From Solen grandis (Eukaryota; Mollusca; Bivalvia; Adapedonta; Solenidae): 64,000 nucleotides of DNA. The stretch is taken from contig CM037788.1 in assembly GCA_021229015.1 (NCBI GenBank), positions 45,994,497 through 46,058,496 on the forward strand, read 5' to 3'. Below are positions 46,173 through 56,917 of the stretch, piece after piece (position 1 is the stretch's first letter; each line of letters opens with the position of its first letter). The notes below the pieces were generated by a model that saw only the letters and a program-made list of their open reading frames with translations, was not told the DNA's origin and made no database searches. Both the position numbers and the translations under genes were made by a program.

Positions 46173-47019
46173 TTATCTGGTAAACATCCAAAGACAACAC
46201 GGATCAGTGGCTCGTCGTCGGCCACCCTCGAGCTCACCAGGCTGGTAAAAATATCGAAAACCCAACCCAGAAGGAAGCTTTTGCTCCTTGAGACCAAACG
46301 CACGGCCGGGAACAACCGAGGAGGGTTTTTTCCGCAATGTTTTAGCCTTGATGGCTTCAAGTGGCCGTTTACCGGTAAGGCGGCTTGCTTCTCCATTTAG
46401 TGCCGAAACAACTTCTTGCAGCGTACCAACCCACTCCGCTGACCGCTTGCCCTCTGGCAGTCGCATCTCGACGGCGTACTGGTGCCCGAACAGACGTTCA
46501 GCCAGGGTCCAGTTGAAACGTTCAACGATACCCTGATCACGGTAAATGTCCACGCGGCCGCGCCTAACTTCGACGTCATGCTTCGATAGAAGCTGGCTGA
46601 CGGCACCCATGAACTCGCGCCCAGGGTCGACTTCAAATAGTTTCGGCCACTTCAGAGGACGCCGCTTGTAGATCCGTTCGAGAGCAGCGGCGACCTCTTT
46701 AGCCTCCTTCGTAGTAAGCGGTTCAGCGGCTTTTGAACCTACTTGCCACATCGACATCAGTCAGGACATATTTTTATCTCTTCCGACGAACCGTGTCGTG
46801 TGGTAAAAATAAGAGATCGGCCTTGTGCACTTCGTTCGGTACTGAAACGTCAAACTTGGGCCTCGGTATATCACGCGGAGCAGGAAGGTCGATTTGCCAG
46901 ATGGCCTGTTTTTTCAGGAAGTCCCGGGCTTTGGTCTCAGAAACCCTAGCCGCGGCCGCCATTTTTGAATGCCGCCAGCCCCTTCCCGTAACCGCGAGCG
47001 CTGTTGTAAATGCTCGCAA
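46173..47019 (-). pseudogene. Retroviral-type (rve) integrase, one stop and one frameshift
   Basis: Minus strand. An N-terminal HTH-like part with KARDFLKKQAIWQI is followed by the first catalytic Asp in HKADLLFLPHD. A TAA stop at about 46771 and a frameshift near 46745 follow. The second part (194 codons, 46757-46173) carries the second Asp in EVDPGREFMG and the Glu in DQGIVERFN, 34 residues apart, consistent with a D,D-35-E core. The C-terminal part has a chromo/SH3-like basic stretch. The enzyme would insert the element into host DNA. It converges with the polymerase gene, as in many Polintons. Confidence 0.8.
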
Positions 47020-47333
47020 GGAAAGCCATGACCCGCGATATATTCAAACAGACCTATAAGTCTCCAATAGGTTTCATAGACGTGTCCCGGAAGCTGTCTG
47101 GAGGTATCCCTGAGGTTGGTCGGCCCTGACAGCACAAGGCGAGCAAATATTACAACTGCCCGTTCATCCCGCCGCCGGAGATCGAGAGATTTTTGTGCGA
47201 CATCGATCATTGTGTGGGCCAGAGTACCTGGGATTTTATTGCGGCGGGCGCAGTACCCGATCTCAAGCATACCAATGATTTTACAGAAAAAGATTTTTTT
47301 AATTAATTTTTCTTTCGACCCAATAGCTGACAA
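47010..47333 (-). CDS. Unrecognised ORF upstream of the integrase
   Basis: About 108 codons from MSAIGSKEKLIKKIFFCKII before the frame overlaps the integrase start in another frame. It contains PGTLAHTMIDVAQKSLDLRR and a Leu-rich helix. Composition looks coding rather than random, but I recognise no family. It may be a separate small gene or a displaced N-terminal part of a neighbour. Confidence 0.35.
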
Positions 47334-47437
47334 GACCGGCTGCTCCCAGAGCTAATACTAAAAATCCAATGTCTCAATCTTGTTGTTCTGCAGATGGCGT
47401 ATAAAAGTCAGACAGCTGTGGCTCTAACTGGATCTAA

Positions 47438-47725
47438 CTATTTACCCGTGACTAAAGAATACTCTCGCATAGCCTTATCTACATCATTAAAGGTTTGGAC
47501 GGCGTGGCCTTGCCGCCTTAGGTCGTCCTGGATGAAATCAATTCGTTGAGTTCGCCTTTCAGTCCACTACGCTTGTGCCGCCTTTAATTGTTCTACTGCG
47601 AGGTCGTGGTGACGCCTCTCTTCGTCAACTTTGGAGTCCTTAAGACTGCTGAATAAGAAGTTACTCCCAGTGAACGCCACCACGTTAGCGATAGCTCCAC
47701 CCAACATCATTGCAATACTAGCCAT
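47438..47725 (-). pseudogene. Small membrane/coiled-coil ORF with one internal stop
   Basis: 95 codons if the TAG at 47567-47569 is ignored. The N-terminus (MASIAMMLGGAIANVVAFTG) is hydrophobic, then comes a charged helix (DEERRHHDLAVEQLKAAQA). After the stop the same frame continues sensibly (RIDFIQDDLRRQGHAVQTFN) to TAG at 47438-47440. CAG to TAG is a one-base change. No family is known to me. It overlaps by 8 bp the next gene upstream on the same strand. Confidence 0.55.
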
Positions 47726-47981
47726 CTTCGTGTAATGTTAATGAAATAGCTCTACTAAATTTGCTATCAGGGATTATTCCTTGCTTGACTAGAAGATCTT
47801 TGGTTGCCAGTGCGGCTGTAACGTCGGTTACGGCCATGTCAACGTCACGAGGAGTGAAGTTTAGCTTGGGAAAATTACGTCCAAATACAGCCTTGCCTAA
47901 TCTGGCGTATCCTATTGAAAGTCCAGCTACCATAGCACCGTGATAGATAGCGTTCATTATTTCCTTTCCGTCCTTAGACAT
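47718..47981 (-). CDS. Small putative membrane protein
   Basis: Intact 87 codons from MSKDGKEIMNAIYHGAMVAG. Contains one hydrophobic segment (about residues 11-30) and a second amphipathic stretch around DMAVTDVTAALATKDLLVKQ. Lies tightly between its neighbours, with the 3' end overlapping the next start by 8 bp, as in compact viral-type gene blocks. Function unknown; minor virion component is a guess. Confidence 0.55.
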   Translation of the reverse strand: MSKDGKEIMNAIYHGAMVAGLSIGYARLGKAVFGRNFPKLNFTPRDVDMAVTDVTAALATKDLLVKQGIIPDSKFSRAISLTLHEDG

Positions 47982-47983
47982 TC

Positions 47984-48304
47984 TTATTCCATATAATGAG
48001 GATCGGGTTTATAAAAAAAGGGCTTGTTCAATTCGGCGACAGGATTATGTTGAGTGCCAGCGGCCGCCTTAGTTTTCCAAAATATTGCAGCTAGGACGGC
48101 TACTACACCAGCTGTTCCTCCTGAGTGGGTTTTTGAGTGTCCATCTGCCGGGCCTCCGCCGCCTTTAGACGCTTCACGAGATCTTTCTGCTTCTTTTTTT
48201 TCTAGGCTCCGCCCCTGCCTTACTAGCCGCAACACGCCTAGGGTCCTTGGGCGGCGGATTTGTCACCCTCTCCGGCTGCGGCTGTGGCTCCTCGACGGTT
48301 GTCA
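47984..48304 (-). pseudogene. Small Lys/Arg-rich ORF with hydrophobic segment, frameshifted
   Basis: Starts MTTVEEPQPQPERVTNPPPK at 48304, then changes frame in an A-rich run near 48200. A hydrophobic segment VVAVLAAIFWK follows near 48090-48130, and the frame ends with KPDPHYME at 47984. An alternative frame across 48110-48200 is also open and charged, so the exact original frame is unclear. No family recognised. Confidence 0.4.
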
Positions 48305-48319
48305 TCTTCACTTAGTATA

Positions 48320-48801
48320 AAAAATTGCTTACTAGGTGTTTGGCAATGTTTAAAAGTGCATAGCATTGCTGTGACAGGAGCTAAGTACGGGCCAAAGCGA
48401 TGGTATAGTTCGCAGGTAGTGGTGTTTAGCACGTGGCCGACGAAAGGGTCAGACTCCAAGTCAGCAATAAGTAAATCTTGTCGTGGGATAGGTAGAAAGT
48501 GGTTTACCACCAATGTGTAAATCTGGAGTGCTGCGGAGCCGAGGGTCTTGGTCATACTCGCTCCTAGCCGGGCTAGAGTTTGTCAACGAGAGTAGAGTTT
48601 GTCAATCTCTTCGTCTCTAAGGCGTTCGATCTGATCCACAGAAAATTCTTTTCCCATGTACTTTTTTGACTGACCTCCCATGGCGAGGGCTTACAATCTT
48701 TGCCTCTAAATTCTATCGGGCGAAGTGTCACCCTGCTTTTCATCGGGGCATGTAGTGCCTTGATCGGCAATAAGATCATCGAGTAACTCGTCGCAATCCA
48801 T
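48320..48801 (-). pseudogene. Unrecognised conserved-looking ORF, interrupted
   Basis: The first piece (MDCDELLDDLIADQGTT) starts at 48801 and is acidic. A middle piece has EFSVDQIERLRDEEIDKLYS. The last piece, from 48555, is MTKTLGSAALQIYTLVVNHF through DLESDPFVGHVLN. A short tandem duplication of 'agagtttgtcaa' (about 48570-48596) brings in a stop between the second and third pieces. I infer one gene of about 160 residues. Function unknown. Confidence 0.45.
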
Positions 48802-48969
48802 GTCTATAGTCACGTACTTCCCAATTCTAATTGTAAACTTATACACTGCCAGAAACGAAATGCAAGATAAAATAAGGCAACGTAGTAGAGCCGATAACAC
48901 TATATATCCGGTGCCGCAGGCTCTATGTACCGCCATCAACTATATGGTAACTACTTGGCTGAGAAGTAT

Positions 48970-49797
48970 TTAACAAAAGCTTAGAATGCTTAGTTTTGGC
49001 AAGTCGTTAGCGCACAGCAATGCGCTCAGCCGGAGGTATGAAGTTGTTTTCACGTAAGCACTCGCAAAGCTATCCCTGTCTTTACAGTGAAAAATAACTA
49101 CCCAGCGGGTTTGCTCTCGTAGGTCTTTGAGTACAGCGTTATACCGCTGAGAAAGTATCCATATAGATTGCTTGGCATGTCGGCCGGAAAAAGCCAATTC
49201 GGAGAGCATGTCTTTTTTCTTGGTAAGCTGCTTGCTGGCGGCCATTTCGTTAATAATGTATAAAGTCAGCCTTGAAATATTGATAAAGGGCTCGTAAACA
49301 ATCATGAAGCCTTTCACCGGGATCTACAACATAAACTTCGTCGTCATCCCAAATCCACCGTCGACTTTTATACGTCTCGTTATACTTAATGGTGGGGCAG
49401 AGTAGTACAATGCGGTCGAAAGTGCGCCGGTACGGGCCCTCTAGGAGGTCCAAAGCGAATTTTGTTTTTCCACAGCCAATCAATCCACATATTATTGCTG
49501 AGTGGGCCTCAGTACACAGCCGAGACTTGCCATTTTCTATGTTGAGCTGGGCGTCTATCACTACAAATACGTAAACGTTCAATGCTCCATCCGCTTCCAC
49601 CTCCTTCGATAATTGGATGGTAATGCCTTCGCTGGCAATTTCCACTCTCCTCCCGTTGCCGTGCGCGTCGTCGTCGTGTGTCCTGAGGTCAGCCATAGGG
49701 CGTACTCTTGGGTGAGGTACTTTCCGAGATCACACGCGTGGAGCCCTAAATCCTTAGCAACCATGGCAACCTCCGGGTGACGTTTAGTTTCTTTCAA
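48970..49797 (-). pseudogene. FtsK/HerA (A32-type) genome-packaging ATPase, frameshifted
   Basis: The Walker A motif GLIGCGKTKFALDLL lies in the first frame (49696-49250). The Walker B-like LYIINEMAA, followed by SELAFSGRHAKQSIWILSQR with the sensor-type motif, is in a second frame (about 49290-48970). The shift is near 49285. The canonical Walker B would have two acids after the hydrophobic run; here only NE is seen. A short charged piece from 49797 (MKETKRHPEVAMVAKDLGLH) may be the original N-terminus in a third frame. Such ATPases pump DNA into capsids. Confidence 0.7.
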
Positions 49798-49892
49798 ATG
49801 TAGACACCATTACGTGTGAAGTGGAGGAGACTTTGTAAAAGACCATAAAATATCCGCCTATCGATACGACGGACTTAGATAGGTCTGACCTG

Positions 49893-50529
49893 ATGTATCA
49901 ATACCGTGAGATTAAAGGCTTCGATAAAGCAATGCATACCCTTCGCGGCAATCTTGTGAACAACCTGGCAAAGCTCTCCGAACTTGATAAACATATTGCT
50001 AATGAGGAAAGGAAACTCGGGGAGACAGATGATGATGGCATAAAGCAGGAGATCAGACGGCGGCTCCAAGATCTCGAGCTCGAGCGGTCTGCACGGCTCG
50101 ATGCGGCTTCAATCAATCAGGAGGCTCTCAGGTCACAGATCAGCCGAATTCGGGAAACCTTTCAGAGAATCTTGAAAGAGGACACCACGCTGGAGCAAGG
50201 GATCACCCTGGTTTCAATTATTACAGCCATAGGAATAGGCAATTTGCTTCATCAAGGAGTGTAGCCCAACCACCAAAACCCCCATTCAATGGAGCGGGAG
50301 AATGGGTAAAAAAGCAGCTTAAAGCCCTAAGTAGCGAAACTGGCTGGTAAGGCTACGGCTGCTCTACACCGGCATTATAAGCAACATTGTCTCCTGGTTG
50401 TTGTCAGTAGCTGGTAAAGCTGTCGGTTGGCTCGCAGAAAATACCTGGGCTCTGTTCTTAGCTGTCGGAGGTTTGCTCCTGGTTGCAGCTCGGGACTGGA
50501 TGCTAACGAAACGCTATCCAGGTGGCTAA
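49893..50529 (+). pseudogene. Coiled-coil and membrane protein, frameshifted
   Basis: The first 123 codons from MYQYREIKGFDKAMHTLRGN are heptad-rich (about residues 20-95) and end with a hydrophobic stretch (GITLVSIITAIGIGNLL). The frame stays open upstream without an ATG to about 49837. After 50264 a different frame continues to TAA at 50527, with two hydrophobic segments (NIVSWLLSVAGKAVGWLA and LFLAVGGLLLVAA). It is the only plus-strand gene in the morphogenesis half and starts divergently from the ATPase gene. Probably a minor capsid or membrane protein; this is inference. Confidence 0.5.
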
Positions 50530-51975
50530 TAACCCTATGATGACCCCTCCTATAACCAGAGCTCTCTTTTCATCTTCATTCGCCTTCGATGACACTTTAG
50601 TGATGGGTGCCGGCTTTCGGGGTTCTGAAGTTGGCGGCCCTTCAATATTTCCGTCTTTGAAGCTGGCGAATGCCGCGATAGGCGTATGATGGTTTACTTC
50701 CACCTCTCCGACATTTAGGTCCGCCGTAGCCATGTTGATATCATTGGTGTACCCTACGATGCCGGAATTATTGTTAAGAGCCATGTTTTTTGGGGCCATA
50801 TATAAACCCGTTCCGAAGACCATGTTGAGTTCGCTAACGGCGTATTGCAGCTCGTTTTCATAGCGCGTTATCGAAGAAGGTACGTCCACTGGGAAGTTAA
50901 TAGCGTCCTCCACATTTGCTAAGAACTGCTTCTGCGCCTCACATCCGATCCTAGACTTGTTCTGCGCCTGAGCCCCTAGCAGAGTCCACGCATAGGTGCG
51001 GATCGAGTAGTTCCATGCCAGCTTGAGTAAAGCCTTTCGAGTTATCGAGAACGAACGTGCTCCAAGCGCCATCCACTCCAGGATCTTGCTCTATGAACAC
51101 AATGTGAGCCTTTTTGGGGCGTCGCCAGTCACATTTGGAAATTCCACAATAGCGCCACCTGAGACCTCCTGACCAAATGTCATGTGCTCGCGGTCCCAAT
51201 TTCCTACGTTCCTACTTACCACGGGTTGGCTATCATTACGGAAGTCCGTTTGAGTCCAAGCCACATACCCTTAATTCCTGGCAAATTCGTTCGAAAGCTC
51301 TCCTATCATACGTGTTGTTAACCGGGTTCCAGGAAAGATCCTGGGGGAGGGCTACTTTCAATTCTTCCAAAATACGCCTCGTGGTATAATAAACGTGAAA
51401 GAAGTAGACCGACTGGAGGAGGGGGTTATTATGCGCCTTGTCCCCGTTCAGGTGGTCTTTAAACGAAACTCCACATCCGGCCGTTGCGCACCATACGGCA
51501 AAGTTGGGTTGATTCTGCCAAAACTGCATTTGGGTGCTCGTCCAAGCTAAGGCTATTCCCTCTTTTTGACTAGTGGCACCCTATGGCTCGTCCAGATAAT
51601 GGGCATTTTAGCGAAGAATACGTTGTTGTGAGCAATCATGATCATCATATACTTGGTGAATTTTTCGGCTACCAACCTTCGTGGATATATCGATCCTGTC
51701 TTATACATTGCTCCCGAGTTGAAGATAAAACCTTCATTGTAAAGTAACTATGTTTCACCACAATTACCGATATTAAAAAAAGGGCCAACCTCCCTTCAAC
51801 AGGCAATCGACAATAGAGACGGACGTCCCCGGGATTGGGTTGAGTTCTGTTGACAATGTGCCCACCAACAGTCGTAGATTTGACTGGATAGGTCTGCCCG
51901 TCATAGAACTCATCCTTGGGGATCTGGCTGACTAAAAAGGTCTCCCAACCCCAGATCTCACTTTGAAGCTCTCCT
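50503..51975 (-). pseudogene. Probable major capsid protein, frameshifted
   Basis: Three consecutive minus-strand pieces make a protein of about 480 residues. The N-terminal part includes YPVKSTTVGGHIVNRTQPNP (near 51850). The middle contains FWQNQPNFAVWCATAGCGVS and VYYTTRRILEELK (51529-51236). The C-terminal 189 codons (51072-50503) include QKQFLANVEDAINFPVDVPS and finish with a hydrophobic tail (VIGGVIIGLLATWIAF). Position, size and Gly/aromatic-rich beta composition fit a Polinton double-jelly-roll capsid protein. The fold cannot be proved by eye. The 3' end overlaps the convergent plus-strand gene by 27 bp. Confidence 0.55.
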
Positions 51976-52279
51976 GCTCGAAGACGTCAAGGCAAGCTCG
52001 AGAGGGAGCTCAAAGACATCAAAGACGAGCTCGGGAACGAAAAAAGACGAGCTCACGAAGGAGCTCAAAGCGTCAAAGGCGAGTTCGCGGACGTAAAAAA
52101 TGGGTCCGGCACTCAATGGGGACCTACCTCTGCTTACGCGACTGCTAAAAACAATCTAAAAATCTCTAAAAAAAATATATCTGGGCAAAAAAAAACTCAA
52201 TTTTTTTCAAAAAAATCGCCCCGACCTGGGTTTCAAAAACCCACGACCTTTTTGGATCGGCCACCTTTAAAATCTATTT

Positions 52280-52312
<33 letters not shown>

Positions 52313-52320
52313 CATCTTGA
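51976..52320 (+). other. Repetitive charged stretch and A-tracts at the element's right side
   Basis: About 51985-52100 has imperfect repeats of 'gacgagctc..aaggagctcaaag'. One plus frame reads as a heptad-like charged helix (KLERELKDIKDELGNEK) and stays open to about 52300. Then A-rich tracts follow, including about 28 A at 52284-52311. The function of the coiled-coil piece is unclear. Confidence 0.35.
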
Positions 52321-53284
52321 AAAAAAGAGCAAAACTGCCGGCACGGATTCAGCTAGCAAGCCTTTATTTCGGCAGAAGGGAAAAAAATCCGTTTTTCATG
52401 CACACCCCTTCCTCCCCCCCGACCTTCGGCTTGCTAGTTTGCTTGCTTGTTTTGACCATTTTAACCTTTAAACCTTTGGCGGTCATAGATATATCAGAAT
52501 CACGTTCAACCCTATGCGGACGTATGTCCGAAACCCTATTCAAATTTACTAGTCCTAAGGTAACGTGAAACTGCCCATTTTTTGTCATTTTATTTAGAGG
52601 CCTATTTCTAATTGTCTGTGTGACCCGTCGGGCGAAAGAATTTGTTGTTTTAATGATAGACATTTGAGGTCCCATTTGGTCATGTGAGACAAATGCGACC
52701 GTATCGGTCTTACGTAAGACAAATGGGGGCTCCTACAAGTGAATTTTACGCTCACAAACATAAAATTATACCGGTTTGAAGTTTTCTTTTCTGCTTCTTT
52801 TTTTTTTTCTTGGCTGCTCACTGATAATGGAGTACAATAACAATTTTAGCCATTTCGACAAAATAATCGATACCAAGTCAACGATCTTATTTCAATCGAA
52901 AAAATGAATACAGATACGTAATGTGATTCTGTTAAAATTGGGGAAAAAAAGTCAATTTTCTTTCACCACAACAGACCTGTACAGTTGTGATAGAAATAAA
53001 TCACTCACTGCACAAGCGGTGACGATATGAAATATATTCAAACAGATAGAACTTAGTACTTCATTGGTTTTGCATGAAATAAGTTGATGCATCCGGATCG
53101 GTGATCCGGAGTCCGGCGTTCAACCCTAACAAGCACCGGGACCACCAAATATTTTAAGTATCGAGCCACCAAGAACGATTACCTTTTTGAAAATGCAATA
53201 GATTAGGATTTCTTTGCATTTATCAATTAATTGATCTATATCATCAAATTCACAATCCATGATTCTAAACTTCATACATTGCAT
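52321..53284. other. Intronic stretch with no feature seen
   Basis: Short chance reading frames only. Confidence 0.4.
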
Positions 53285-53620
53285 TGTTTTCTTGATGTTT
53301 CAAAAGCTTTTGATAGAGTTTGGCATAAAGGCTTATTATTTAAACTTGAGCAATTAGGAATAAAAGGTCAACTTTTAACTTGAATATCTAACTACTTATC
53401 TGATAAACATCAGCGATTTTTTGTTAGTCAATCTTGTTTTTAGTTTTAAATACAATTCTGCTGTGTGCCTCAATGATCAGTCTTGTGTCCTCTTCTCTTT
53501 CTGATCTATGTAAATGAAAATAACAATAACTTACAGATAACGGGATTATTCGCAGATGACACATCTTTAGCGTCGACATCTATCAAATACTAAAGGATTT
53601 AGGGGGGATACTTAACATCG
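53285..53620 (+). pseudogene. Non-LTR retrotransposon reverse transcriptase fragment
   Basis: The plus strand encodes LDVSKAFDRVWHKGLLFKLE, then a degenerate SVLCPLLFLIYVNE, then LFADDTSL at about 53546-53569. These correspond to RT blocks with the first catalytic Asp, the PQG-type block (Gly replaced by a stop) and the (Y/F)ADD box. Several stops lie between. A Jockey/CR1-like clade is likely but not resolved. Dead fragment inside intron 2. Confidence 0.75.
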
Positions 53621-54591
53621 ATCTAAAAGAAATTTCCAGGTGGCCTAACAATGGTTAGTGACGTTCAAATTCTGATAAAACTGAAGTTTTATATTTTGGA
53701 AGTCAAGCAGCCACCTAAATTTGAGGGATTCATAAAAATAAAACATCAGTAAAAATTAAACATTGTAACTCCAAATTTTGACCTTTAAAATGATAACCAT
53801 GCTGAAATCAAACAACAAAACAAACAAACAGAAGCCAATTTACGGTATACTTTACATGGTTAGTACTGTGCACTTTTGACATCATCTTGACGTCAGGATA
53901 TGGAGGAAAAAATTGTTTGTTTTTTGGGTAAAATCGATTAATAATTTCACTTAGTGAAAAGAAAAAGGGATTACTTTTAAGAGTTGCGAAGCCACGAGTG
54001 AAAATGCATTCTTTTAAATGTTCACGAATGAAATTATACATCGACCTTTTACCAAAAAAACAATTTCTCTTTTTATTCAATGCTTTAAAGGTCAGAAATT
54101 AGCTGTTTTTATTCAAAAAAGTTATCCAAATTGGCGGGATTACGTTGCGTGCGTGACGTTATTTTTGACGTCATTTCTTGCGTAAAACCCAGCACAAATG
54201 AGCTCCAAATCAGTTTATAACGTAGGGTCGGGTTCAAGTTTCTGATAATTTCACTTTTTTTCCTGATAATTTCAGTGTTCAAAGCAATGAAATTATCAGG
54301 ATAAAATCCAGTGATAGTTCTCTATAATCCACCGAAAAGCATTAAATAAGGCGTCGTAGTTACTATAAACGTCATTTCCACTGAATGGTTTAACAGATAC
54401 TTAAAATTTCTAAAACATACTCTCCTCCATACTATGCAAGGTTCATGCCGCCCTAAAAACCAATGTGTAAAGTGTCCTTGTACCATTGTCTATCAACCGT
54501 GAGTGATAGTGGCCAATTCCTACGTCAGCCTGTTGTTGTAGCGGTAAATTATTCAGCGGAATAATTTGCGCTACAATTCTATATTTTTCTT

Positions 54592-54637
<46 letters not shown>

Positions 54638-56917
54638 TCGTTAAATGTTTTATACACAATTTATTTAGTTATTTAAATGTCGACATGTATGAAGTTACGT
54701 AGGTCTGTGTCATTTGTATATTTAAATCAGTACATATTTCTATTATTGACATGATTATATTCATACAATTTATGTTTATTAAGTTTCATTTATATTTCGC
54801 TAATTTTGTGTTTCTTGAGTATGTATAGTATCTAGTTGTTAATTCTTTTCATAACTTGGATATCTGGCACGTGTCATGACTAATTAGTTTATTGCAATTT
54901 CAATGTCTGACACCTTCAATAATTATACCTTTGGTCATCTATAGCGGCATAAGTTTTGTTAATCCGTTTTATCAGTTGTATGGCTTTCAAGTAACTCCGC
55001 CTTCTGAGGCGTGATTGACATATCTGTTTATTCTGTAACTTGTTATAATATGTGTTGATTCTGATTTAAAAAAAAATAAAGGATTATAGTTTTAACCTCC
55101 GTCCTGTGCAGAAATTTGTCAGGACAATCTCTACGTATTTGATATCAAATATTGTGCTTTAAATTCATACAGAATACCGTATATTACTAAATGATTGGAT
55201 TATATCTGGTGTTGAAATATATTTATTAAACAACACAAAGGACGTTGAGTATTTTCTAAAACCCTAAAAGTGAAACGGACTACCGGATCTTATCTAACTT
55301 AATTTTCACGGTTACCACTGCAATGCTCTCCTAGTCTTCTTTCGGTTTTCTCTGTGTTCATCTTCAAGTTCTTATTTGTCATCTTTAAACATTTTTATTA
55401 CTTGTTACTTTGTTGTTTTAAATTGACAATGTGTAAGATGGTACCTTAACTATCACACATGAACGATAATATTAGCCAAATATGCAGGGAATAATCTACT
55501 TGTTCTACTTTAGGATCCAACCTGTCTGACAATTTATATGAATCTGTTTAGTTATTATTTGCTTATATTGTGATCGTGTCGGTATATTAAGCTTTGAAGA
55601 AAGATCTTGAAGAATTGGTTTGGAAGTTGCCCGACGGCATAACATGTTCGCTAAAAATACCATATAAGTTTAAATAACAAGAAAACTTTTGACGCAAACG
55701 TCAGATAATCGGGCCGAAAATTATTGTTGTTGGCTTGATTCTCATTCATTGCGGGAAATGATTTAATATCACCATTTTGCTGCTCTACTGGTATACTTGC
55801 TTCTTGCTTAATCCAGCATGTAAAAACTGACGTTCGCACTTAATTTTTTCGTACTCGCTGGTGAAGGTGATTTCAAAATAATACCAACAGGACTAAATCG
55901 AAGAGATCTACATTTACAATGATATAATTATTACATTTACAGTAATAAAAAAATGTTAAAATAATAATTTGGTGCAATCTGTTTTATAACCTGTGTTCCC
56001 ACTTTTAAATGTTATTTTTGATAGCAGGAACAGTTTAAGTACGAAAACGACAAGTCCGTATATACCTAATTTTGTGTAATTACAATAAAATACTCCGAGA
56101 ATAAAACCTAAAACGTTAAACTAAATCTTAAATATTTTATTATTGGAAAAATTATGACATCTGCCATAATCATTATCAAAGTCATTTTTCAGAAAAGGCC
56201 AGATTTATATCATATATAAATATTGTTTTTTCTTTACAAAATTACATCTTAGTGTATACAGACATGGAGAAACGTACAACACAGTTCAGCAATAAAAAAC
56301 CATAACAAGAACCGTGCCGGCTTTTGCCAGCCCAGAATAAACTACTCCGGAAGTAGAACATCTTCCTTTGATTCTCTCTCTAGAAAAAAAAAAAAAAATG
56401 TAGGTGTTAATGTTTTACGCAAAATATGATCAAGTGTAGATGTGAGGGTTTAAGGTTAGCCAAAAAAAAAAGAACCCTAAGAATTGGGAGGCAAAAACTG
56501 ATGTCTTCTTAAGACATATTACAGTGTAAGTAGCATTTGTATCGTTTGGTATGTCACTTTTATCCTGAAAACATATTTTTCTACCTGAACAAATTGTACG
56601 CATTGGAGTAATTGTGCGAATTAAGTGATCATCGTTGTACACAAACTTCGACACAGTGGATTGGCTCCGTATTGCAACACGTAGTTACCGCGTGACCATA
56701 AACCTGTAATTTAGCAGAAAAACACAGCTGTTCTCAACTCACTGTGGCAGAGATCTGTGCAAGATCTCTTGCGCTGGAAATTGGTTGTACAAAGGGTAAA
56801 ATACCAATAATGATACTGCATACTAATAGGCGATGATTTGGCATATTGTTGTTACCACCAATATTCTGTACCACAATAATAGTGGCATCACTGATATGCT
56901 ATTATTTACATTCACAG
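53621..56917. other. Intronic stretch with one hairpin and a (TC)n run
   Basis: A perfect 13-bp inverted repeat CCTGATAATTTCA / TGAAATTATCAGG lies at 54262-54274 and 54288-54300. A (TC)n microsatellite occupies about 54594-54637. No gene recognised. Confidence 0.5.

Larger units (their letters stand above)
41395..52150. mobile_element. Polinton/adintovirus-like endogenous element, decayed
   Basis: A run of about 10.7 kb, GC-richer and more gene-dense than its surroundings, carries the hallmark set: family-B DNA polymerase, retroviral-type (DDE) integrase, FtsK/A32-type packaging ATPase, a likely major capsid protein and small ORFs. Polymerase on the plus strand faces integrase on the minus strand. 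Most genes have frameshifts or stops, so it is a fossil copy. Boundaries are approximate, since terminal inverted repeats were not identified. It lies in intron 2 of the IgGFc-type gene. Confidence 0.8.
37799..56917 (+). other. Intron 2 of the IgGFc-type gene (19.1 kb)
   Basis: Begins GTAAGA and ends TTCACAG (AG 56916-56917). It contains short tandem motifs, a TA microsatellite, a 22-bp satellite, a SINE, a foldback element, the Polinton-like element and a retrotransposon fragment. The call rests on both flanking exons being phase 1 and encoding consecutive parts of one domain. Confidence 0.6.

Noticed and set aside
52524..52545. 'gtccgaaaccctattcaaat' as a right-hand copy of the iteron unit
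   Set aside because: The similarity is about nine bases and could be chance; not enough to call a terminal inverted repeat.
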